Assembly: GCA_023436715.1 (NCBI GenBank) | Contig: JAEZIJ010000248.1 | Location: 1-64,000, forward strand | Source of the DNA: Acidobacteriota bacterium | GTDB taxonomy: Bacteria > Acidobacteriota > Terriglobia > Bryobacterales > Bryobacteraceae | Direction of reading: 5' to 3' | DNA length: 64,000 nucleotides | In this document: piece by piece, positions 51,070 to 57,231 of the stretch | How the letters are laid out: every line of letters starts with the position of its first letter | Position numbering within the stretch: position 1 is the stretch's first letter | Notes under the pieces: model-generated | The model's database searches: none | What the model was told of the DNA's origin: nothing | The model's input: the letters and a program-made list of their open reading frames with translations, nothing else | Program-made: the position numbers and the translations under genes

Positions 51070-51990
51070 ATGCAGCGGAGAGACTTCCTGAAGGCAGCGG
51101 CAGTGGCGCCCGGGATCGCAGCCGCTTCCGGCACCCTACCCAAACGGCCCTATCGCGACGGGGTTCAACTTTCGATTATCGGATTCGGCGGCATCGTCGT
51201 CATCGGCATGGAGCAGAAGGAGGCCGGCCGCATTGTCGCCGAGTCCGTCGATCGCGGCGTGAATTATTTCGACGTGGCGCCCTCCTACGGAGACGGCGAG
51301 GCGGAAACGAAGCTGGGCGAGGCTCTACGTCCGCACCGGTCCAGGGTCTTCCTGGCGTGCAAGACCACAAAGCGCGATGCCGAGGGTGCGCGCGCCGAGC
51401 TCGAGCGTTCCCTCCAGCGCCTGCATACAGACCATCTCGACCTTTACCAGTTTCACGCCGTCACCACGCCCAAGGACGTGGAGGAGATCTTCGGCCCGCG
51501 CGGCGCCGCCGAAACGTTCGCCAGAGCCCGCCAGCAGGGGAAGGTGCGTTATCTCGGGTGCTCGGCGCACTCGGAAGAGGCCGCCATTGCCATGCTCGAC
51601 AGGCTCGCGCTCGATTCGATTTTGTTTCCGATCAATTTCGTCTGCTTCAGCCAGGCGAACTTCGGCCCGAAGGTGATCGCGCACGCCAGGGAGAAGGGTG
51701 CAGCGCGGCTCGCGCTCAAGTCGCTCGCCCACACCCCCTATGCGAGAGGCGCCGACCGCAGCCGGCATCCGAAGGCCTGGTACGAGCCGATTGAGGATCG
51801 CGAACTCGCCGCCAAGGCGCTGCGCTTCACTCTGTCGGAAGATATCACCGCCGCGATTCCCCCGGGAGATGAAACCATCTACCGGATGGCGCTCGACCTC
51901 GCCGCGGGGTTCAAGCCGCTTACCGGGAAGGAGCGGGACGAACTGCTGGCAAGCGCCAAAGGAACCAAACCGCTTTTCCCGCTTAGCTGA
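51070..51990 (+). CDS. Tat-exported aldo/keto reductase
   Basis: 306 residues from the ATG at 51070, giving MQRRDFLKAAAVAPGIAAAS, a Tat signal. AKR barrel: LSIIGFGGIVV, RGVNYFDVAPSYGDGEAETKLGEAL (about 72-96) with the catalytic Tyr in PSYGDG, VFLACKTTKRDAEGARAELERSLQRLHTDHLDLYQFHAV, and GKVRYLGCSAHS. It resembles the AKR-like oxidoreductases of Planctomycetes and Acidobacteria that act on unknown periplasmic carbonyls. NADPH is unlikely in the periplasm unless the protein is folded with it before export. A gap of 28 bases separates it from the previous gene. Confidence 0.85.
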   Translation: MQRRDFLKAAAVAPGIAAASGTLPKRPYRDGVQLSIIGFGGIVVIGMEQKEAGRIVAESVDRGVNYFDVAPSYGDGEAETKLGEALRPHRSRVFLACKTTKRDAEGARAELERSLQRLHTDHLDLYQFHAVTTPKDVEEIFGPRGAAETFARARQQGKVRYLGCSAHSEEAAIAMLDRLALDSILFPINFVCFSQANFGPKVIAHAREKGAARLALKSLAHTPYARGADRSRHPKAWYEPIEDRELAAKALRFTLSEDITAAIPPGDETIYRMALDLAAGFKPLTGKERDELLASAKGTKPLFPLS

Positions 51991-51993
51991 AAC

Positions 51994-53001
51994 ATGTTGT
52001 TCCTGATTGTCATTCTCACCCTGGCGTCCGCTCTCCGGGCCGCGGAGCCTCAACTGGTTTGGAAGGGCGAGGTGGAAGGCGCCGTGCTCCTGCGCGTGCA
52101 GAAGAAGCAGGTGGTAGCCGAAGCAGCGGATGGGCGCGTAATTGGCCGCCCCAGGTTCCGCTTTGCCCATCCGCTTCCCCAGCAGCGGCAGGAGGCGCGC
52201 GTTGAAGTGCTCGAAGGGCGCGGCAGCGTTCAGATTCTCGAGCAGCCGGGGGCCGGCAACAGCTACTCACTCGTCGCAAGGATCGAAGATCCTCAACCTG
52301 GCGCTGTGCAGTACTCGCTGGCGTTTTATTGGGACGCTCAAATCGACGCCTCAGCCGAATTGAAAGTGCTCACCGCCCGTCGCCGCGAATCCCTCACCTG
52401 GACCGGACGTGCAGAGGGCGATGTGGTCGTGAGTTGCCGGGGCGAATCGTGCGAGGCGGCGACATCGGGCGGCGTTCCCGTGCCTGGAGGCCGATGCCGC
52501 TTCACAAAACCGCTTCCAGGGCGGGAAACCTTCGTGGCGCTTGCCGCCAGAAGCGGGCGGGGCGACCTGCGGCTCATCGAGCAGCCGGCGGAGTCGAACC
52601 AGTACACAGCGCGTGTGCTCATTCGCGATCCGCACGCGGGCTCGAGCGATTACTCGTTCAAGCTGGCGTGGCTGCCCGCCAAGAACCAGCCGCTCGAAGT
52701 GCCGCCGCGAGCGGGCATGTACTGGTCGGGCCGGGTCCAGGGCGCCGTCCGCGTCACCGTTCACGGCCGCATTGCGGCCACGAGCGCAATCGCAGGAGGG
52801 TCGGTCACCGGAGTAAGAGCGCAGTTCGAGCGCGGCCTGCCCCAACTTGAAACAGCGAACCTGACTTTAAGGAAACTGCGCGGCCGCGGCGATGTGAGGG
52901 TCGTCGAGTACCCGTCGAAAACGAACGGCTGGACTCTGGTGTTTGAAGCCGCCGATAGCGGGCCCGGCGCGGACGACTACGACGTCGAGCTTCGCTGGTA
53001 G
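51994..53001 (+). CDS. Secreted protein with three tandem 95-residue repeats
   Basis: 335 residues with a signal peptide (MLFLIVILTLASALRA). It consists of three related repeats, at about residues 20-115, 134-228 and 242-335. Each has LxWxGxVxGxVxxxV near its start, then Fxx-LP-type turns, a GRGxVxxxExP block and an IxDPxxGxxxY segment ending in W (LVWKGEVEGAVLLRV, LTWTGRAEGDVVVSC, MYWSGRVQGAVRVTV). I do not recognise the domain; it looks all-beta. It starts three bases after the AKR stop and may travel with it. Confidence 0.6.
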   Translation: MLFLIVILTLASALRAAEPQLVWKGEVEGAVLLRVQKKQVVAEAADGRVIGRPRFRFAHPLPQQRQEARVEVLEGRGSVQILEQPGAGNSYSLVARIEDPQPGAVQYSLAFYWDAQIDASAELKVLTARRRESLTWTGRAEGDVVVSCRGESCEAATSGGVPVPGGRCRFTKPLPGRETFVALAARSGRGDLRLIEQPAESNQYTARVLIRDPHAGSSDYSFKLAWLPAKNQPLEVPPRAGMYWSGRVQGAVRVTVHGRIAATSAIAGGSVTGVRAQFERGLPQLETANLTLRKLRGRGDVRVVEYPSKTNGWTLVFEAADSGPGADDYDVELRW

Positions 53002-53035
53002 ACTTCGAAGGAAGCCGTCCTCAGCCGCCGGCCTT

Positions 53036-53102
53036 GTATCAGGGCACGGCTTTAGCCGTGCCGTAAGCCCTTGCCAAGCCACGGGCTTTAGCCCCTGCCG
53101 GC
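53036..53102 (-). repeat. Two-hairpin dispersed element, copy B (reverse)
   Basis: Reverse-oriented copy of the element at 11054-11122. Its outer stem is GGCACGGCT-TT-AGCCGTGCC (53043-53062), with GTATCAG at its left end, and the second stem GGGCT-TT-AGCCC near 53083-53094. Spacing between the two stems is almost the same as at 11 kb. Part of a 275-base non-coding stretch (53002-53276) between convergent genes. Confidence 0.75.
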
Positions 53103-53217
53103 CGCTGACCCAGGGGCGAGGCTGCGCCTACCCGGTACGCTCAGATTCTCGCAGGCCGATCGACCACTTTCAAGCCTCGGGCAGCCTGAGCCAATCCGCA
53201 GAGAGATTTTCGAGAGA
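53103..53217. other. Non-coding stretch between the hairpin copies
   Basis: About 115 bases, part of the 275-base non-coding gap between convergent genes. It contains a palindrome-rich AGGGGCGAGGCTGCGCCT segment at 53112-53129 that resembles the other GC repeats. I see no gene. Confidence 0.4.
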
Positions 53218-53246
53218 GGGCATGGCTGAAGCCATGCCCTGATACG
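53218..53246 (+). repeat. Hairpin repeat, third copy with covarying stem
   Basis: GGGCATGGCT-GA-AGCCATGCCC followed by CTGATACGG. It corresponds to the right half of copies A and B, in forward orientation. Relative to GGCACGGCT/AGCCGTGCC one C-G pair has become T-A on both arms, so pairing is preserved. With copy B it frames the 275-base gap as inverted elements. Confidence 0.7.
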
Positions 53247-53276
53247 GAGGCAGGTGCCCCTACAGGAACAAGCCTG

Positions 53277-54413
53277 CTACGCCTTCTTCCTGAACTGATA
53301 GACCGCCTCTCGAATCGGTGTGCCGACCACCTCGATGCGGCTGAGGTCGCGCGTGCCGGCACCGAGTTCCTCGGCGAGGCGAAGCGTGTTATCGGACTTC
53401 TCAAACGGCGCCGTGCCGCGGTCGGCCATCGGATCGAATCCCATCAACGCCATCGAGACCGCATCGGTGCAGACGGGATTCAGCCCCGCCACCAGCAATC
53501 CCGGGCTGTTCGGGCTCACCCCGCGGATCCACGGACCTTCACCGCCCGCCATCGACTCGATCCCTTCGACGACGGACAGGTGGATTGGCCGCGCGGCAAC
53601 CAGATCGGCCACCACGCGGGGAACGCGATACCCGTCATCCCGCGGCGATTTCGGGTCGATCTCCGTGTGCCCTGGGGGCTGCCACTTTCCGGAGTGGAAT
53701 ACGTTCCGTCCTCCTTGCGGAAACTCGGTCGGCTCGCTCTTACCCTTCGCCCCGTCGCCGTAGATCGTGCACGGCGTGATGCCGAAGCAGTTCTTCATCG
53801 CGAGCGTCACGCCGGTGGTGGCATGCTCTTTCATCTTGGCGATGGAAACGAACACGTCACAGTCTTCGTAGGAGTGGTTCAGGTCGTAGGACTTGAACAT
53901 GAGGCCGCCGTTGGGCACGTTGAGGCGCGAGTACTTCTTTCCGCTGCCCAGCCAGTTTGTGTTCTCGAATTCCACGCGCGGCGCTGCGCTGAGGAACATC
54001 GAAGGCGACCAGTTCGCCTGAAGCATGACTTCTTCGAGCGGTTCGGCTGTGGCCCAGGGGCACTCGAGAATGCGGATACGGGTGGCCCCCGCCTTGCCCG
54101 CCAGGTGCGCAACCGCCGCGGTCACGCGCGGATGCGTCCAGTGTGCAAGTTCAGCGGGCCGGTAACCCATGCGGTAGTTCGGGCTTCCGGTAAGGTTGAT
54201 TTTGATCCCGACGGTCTTGCCCTTCACCAGCTTTCCGAGGCCGCCGAGCTGATCGAACATCCGTTCGAGTGTAGGGAGCAATTCGGCGCCATAGGTCTTG
54301 CACTTGGCTACCGACACAGGCGCGGCAGGCGCCGCGGCGCGGGCAGGCTGCTTTGCGACCAGCGTTGCGCCCAGGCCGGCGAGAAGTTCCCTGCGGGTAA
54401 TCTGACTCATCAT
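53277..54413 (-). CDS. Tat-exported DUF362 protein
   Basis: 378 residues; the ATG at 54413 follows GGAGAAACCAC. SQITRRELLAGLGATLVAKQ is a Tat signal. The DUF362 domain is visible: KTVGIKINLTGSPNYRMGYRPAELAHWTHPRVTAAVAHLAGKAGATRIRILECP, YEDCDVFVSIAKMKEHATTGVTLAMKNCFGITP, VPRVVADLVAARPIHLSVVEGIESMAGGEGPW and NPVCTDAVSMALMGFDPMADR. Some DUF362 proteins carry a ferredoxin domain, this one does not. Last gene of a three-gene minus-strand unit with the two following entries. Confidence 0.88.
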   Translation of the reverse strand: MMSQITRRELLAGLGATLVAKQPARAAAPAAPVSVAKCKTYGAELLPTLERMFDQLGGLGKLVKGKTVGIKINLTGSPNYRMGYRPAELAHWTHPRVTAAVAHLAGKAGATRIRILECPWATAEPLEEVMLQANWSPSMFLSAAPRVEFENTNWLGSGKKYSRLNVPNGGLMFKSYDLNHSYEDCDVFVSIAKMKEHATTGVTLAMKNCFGITPCTIYGDGAKGKSEPTEFPQGGRNVFHSGKWQPPGHTEIDPKSPRDDGYRVPRVVADLVAARPIHLSVVEGIESMAGGEGPWIRGVSPNSPGLLVAGLNPVCTDAVSMALMGFDPMADRGTAPFEKSDNTLRLAEELGAGTRDLSRIEVVGTPIREAVYQFRKKA

Positions 54414-54431
54414 GTGGTTTCTCCGTGCCCT

Positions 54432-55733
54432 CTAGCTCTCCAGTTCCACCGCGGCGTAGATGTTGAACGCCGGAAGATGCACTTCCACGCCCCCGTCCTC
54501 GGTCGGAAACAGCTGTAACGGGGAGGACGTGCCGTCCTCCAGTTTCCAGATGCGCGCCGCGCGAAAACGTCTCGTAAAAGCTACGGAGACCGGACTGCCG
54601 AACATGCGCATGGCGTAGTTGACGATTTGCAGCACCGATCTTTTTCCGTCCGGCGAGGCGGTGTAGTAGCAATTGAGCGTGCCGGTGTTGAAGAAACGGA
54701 GAAGATCGCTGCTGTGGCTCATGAGCAGTTGGACATCGGCGGCCACCAGGTAGGGGTCTTGCGTCTCTTCCTTCGCCACCGCAATGCGCCCTTTCCCCAC
54801 TCGCCGCACCTCATTGCGCCGATAAACGTCGATCCCCAGCGGCGTGCCTTTTGGAGCCGGGAAGTTGGCGGGCACCATCAGCAGGCCACCCTCGGCCGCA
54901 AATGCCACCAGCTTCTTCGCAAGGGCGGCGTCCGGCGCCTGCTCGTCGGCGTAAACCACCGCTTTCAGGCCGGCGAACGGAGTGGCCACCGCGCGCGATT
55001 TCTCGATGATCCGGTAGGGAAGGCTGCGCCGCGTAGTACAGTTCAGAATTTCGCCGGAGAAGAACTCGTTCGGCCCATCGAAATCCGATACCACCCCGAG
55101 CGCGCCCTGGGCTTTGTATGTGGCCCAATCCTTGTGCGTATCGAAGAACTTAAGCGCGGCCGCGATTGACTTCCAGCCGTCCATCGCCGTGCCGGCGCCC
55201 TTGGCGAGACCTTCGCGCAACTGCTTGTCGAGCGAAATCACCCACTTCGCCCCATGCGCCTGTGCGTCCGCCACGGCAAGCTGGTACACGGACGCGCGCA
55301 GGAAGTCCGATTTCGCCGGGGGGTCGATTGCAATCCAGACGTTCTTCTCACGCGCCCGCGCCCGCACGAGTTGAATCATCCAGCCGTTGGAATCGATCCA
55401 CGCCGCGCCCGTCGGCCCGGCTTCCTCCCGCGACCGGCTCGGGATTCCGGGCCACACTCCGTCCGTAATCGCCAGGACCGATTCCTGACCGCTCCAGGGA
55501 GCTTTGGCACGCTCCGCCCAGGCAATCGAGGACGACTTCTGCGCCTCGATGAATGTGATGCCCGCCTGCTTGCCTTTTTCCACAACGGCCGGCGCCGGAG
55601 CGCCGTCACCCCCTTCCACTACAAGGCAATTAACCGGTGTGCCTTTCAGTAAATCCAGTAGTGAGGGATCGCGCCATTCGCCGGGCCAGCGCATCGGGAC
55701 AAGAGTCGGACTTGCGTTCATCGAGGAGAGCAT
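54432..55733 (-). CDS. Hypothetical protein of the UxuA-like cluster
   Basis: About 434 residues from the ATG at 55733; ATG at 55721 is possible, and the frame is open further upstream into the neighbour's 3' end. No signal peptide. I do not recognise a named family. NCLVVEGGDGAPAPAVVEKGKQAGITFIEA and, later, LKAVVYADEQAPDAALAKKLVAFAAEGGLLMVPANFP resemble a GATase-like Rossmann domain, and the C-terminus RFRAARIWKLEDGTSSPLQLFPTEDGGVEVHLPAFNIYAAVEL resembles the end of a beta-galactosidase-like protein. Placed between two exported enzymes of one unit. Confidence 0.6.
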   Translation of the reverse strand: MLSSMNASPTLVPMRWPGEWRDPSLLDLLKGTPVNCLVVEGGDGAPAPAVVEKGKQAGITFIEAQKSSSIAWAERAKAPWSGQESVLAITDGVWPGIPSRSREEAGPTGAAWIDSNGWMIQLVRARAREKNVWIAIDPPAKSDFLRASVYQLAVADAQAHGAKWVISLDKQLREGLAKGAGTAMDGWKSIAAALKFFDTHKDWATYKAQGALGVVSDFDGPNEFFSGEILNCTTRRSLPYRIIEKSRAVATPFAGLKAVVYADEQAPDAALAKKLVAFAAEGGLLMVPANFPAPKGTPLGIDVYRRNEVRRVGKGRIAVAKEETQDPYLVAADVQLLMSHSSDLLRFFNTGTLNCYYTASPDGKRSVLQIVNYAMRMFGSPVSVAFTRRFRAARIWKLEDGTSSPLQLFPTEDGGVEVHLPAFNIYAAVELES

Positions 55734-55777
55734 ATCAGATCCGGAGTTTTCAGCGTTTTTACAAGTGTTGCGTTTTG

Positions 55778-56857
55778 CTACGATTCCTGGCTGACAAGCT
55801 GAATCAATGCCTGTATGTAGCCGAAACAAAAGGCAAAAGCCTGCCGCCCGCCTTGGTCGCCTTCGATGCGCGGCACGTGGTCGGGCATGATCATGCCGTC
55901 GTAGCCTACTTCTTTGTAGACCCGCATGACCTGAATCATATTGACGTCACCGTCGTCCGGAAATGTTTCCTGGAAGTCCAGGAATTTGCCTCGAATGTTG
56001 CGAAAGTGTACGTTGAAGATCTTGCGGCGCCTGGCGAAGTACCGGATGACATCGGCGATCTCGCGGTTGGGATCTTCGAGCATCTCGGTTACAGTACCCT
56101 GGCAGAAGTTCAGTCCGTGGTAATCGCTCTGGACGATGTCGATGAAGCGCTTCAGGCCGTCCACGCTGCCGAGGACCCGGTGCACGCCGCGGAAGCCTGT
56201 CGTGCGAGGCATGCCGGGGTCGTGCGGATGGCAGGCCATCTTGACCTTATACTCGTCCGCAACCGGGATGACGCGCTTAAGAAAGTAGGTGATGCGCTTC
56301 CACGCATCCTCTTCGCTGACGCGGCCGGCTTCGGTGAGCGGCGGATCCTGTTTGGCTTTGCCGTGAACGAACGTGCTGTACTGCGAACCGCCGCGTCCGC
56401 GGGTAGGCTCCGTGCGGACGACTCCCAGTATGCTCATGTTGTATTTCAGAGAGGGAATGCCCGCTCGTGAGGCGTTGCGGATCATCTGACAGATGCCGTC
56501 GATCTCGCGGTCGCGCTCGGGGCTCTTCCCGAGCATGATGTTCGGGTTCTCCGACCGCGTGATGTAGGCCGAACTCATCGGAAGCGGCGCCATCTCCAGC
56601 CGTAGGCCGTGCGACTCCACCCGTTCGCGCAGCCGGGTCAAGCCCTCAACCGACCAGTTCTCGTCGAGCCGGGCGGAGGGCAGTGTGCTGCAAACATGGT
56701 TCACCCCCAAGGCGGCCATCACGCGGAGCACCTCGTCGGAAGTACTGTGCTGCGTGCCCGCTTTCATCAGCGCTTTGCGGGGCTGTGCCGCTCGGGAATT
56801 CCGCGGCGGAACAGCGGCGGCCGCCGCACCGGTCTGGAGGAATTGTCTGCGGTCCAT
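55778..56857 (-). CDS. Mannonate dehydratase-like TIM-barrel protein (UxuA family)
   Basis: 359 residues. MDRRQFLQTGAAAAAVPP is a Tat-like signal. The barrel has the metal-site pieces typical of UxuA-type enzymes: VKMACHPHDPGMPRTTGFRGVHRVLGS, GLNFCQGTVTEML, the HFRNIRGKFLDFQETFPDDGDVNM loop and GYDGMIMPDHVPRIEG. UxuA dehydrates D-mannonate in glucuronate breakdown in the cytoplasm, so an exported relative is unusual; the substrate could differ. First of three minus-strand genes. Confidence 0.82.
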   Translation of the reverse strand: MDRRQFLQTGAAAAAVPPRNSRAAQPRKALMKAGTQHSTSDEVLRVMAALGVNHVCSTLPSARLDENWSVEGLTRLRERVESHGLRLEMAPLPMSSAYITRSENPNIMLGKSPERDREIDGICQMIRNASRAGIPSLKYNMSILGVVRTEPTRGRGGSQYSTFVHGKAKQDPPLTEAGRVSEEDAWKRITYFLKRVIPVADEYKVKMACHPHDPGMPRTTGFRGVHRVLGSVDGLKRFIDIVQSDYHGLNFCQGTVTEMLEDPNREIADVIRYFARRRKIFNVHFRNIRGKFLDFQETFPDDGDVNMIQVMRVYKEVGYDGMIMPDHVPRIEGDQGGRQAFAFCFGYIQALIQLVSQES

Positions 56858-56885
56858 GAGTTCACGAGAATATCATGGGGAAGAA

Positions 56886-56951
56886 GATCGTGGAGCCGGC
56901 GCTTGCCTCTCCACGTTCCGCGATCTACGATCCACGATCCGGTTGTATGAT
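56886..56951. promoter_or_regulatory. Divergent region with inverted repeat and possible -10
   Basis: Between the divergent UxuA-like and zinc-ribbon genes. GATCGTGGA (56886-56894) and TCCACGATC (56931-56939) are perfect 9-base inverted arms. TATGAT at 56946-56951 is six bases before the ATG at 56958, a possible leaderless -10. Regulatory use is an inference. Confidence 0.35.
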
Positions 56952-56957
56952 ACAGGC

Positions 56958-57170
56958 ATGATGCGATGGCTGGGGTTACCGGAAATAGTCTTCCTGTTCG
57001 CGCTGATCGTGCTGGCGGTCACGCTCACGCGTGCCCGGGAGCGGCGGCGCTCCTACGCGGACCCGCAAGCCCAGGCGTCCGGTGTCCGGTACTGCCGCCA
57101 CTGCGGCAATTCATTGATGCAGCCGCCCGAGGCGCCCTTCTGTCCGTTCTGCGGCCGGCGAGTGGCCTGA
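56958..57170 (+). CDS. Small membrane protein with zinc ribbon
   Basis: 70 residues, below usual size cut-offs. Residues 1-25 form one membrane helix (RWLGLPEIVFLFALIVLAVTL). The C-terminal half is a zinc ribbon: CRHCGNS and, after MQPPEAPFC, CPFCGRR, i.e. two CxxC knuckles about 17 residues apart. It may tether or sense something at the inner membrane; the family is unnamed to me. Confidence 0.6.
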   Translation: MMRWLGLPEIVFLFALIVLAVTLTRARERRRSYADPQAQASGVRYCRHCGNSLMQPPEAPFCPFCGRRVA

Positions 57171-57231
57171 TCCTCGCAGGACGCGCTTCCACCCGGATTA
57201 AGGGTTATTCTGAGAGAAGATCATCCAAAAT

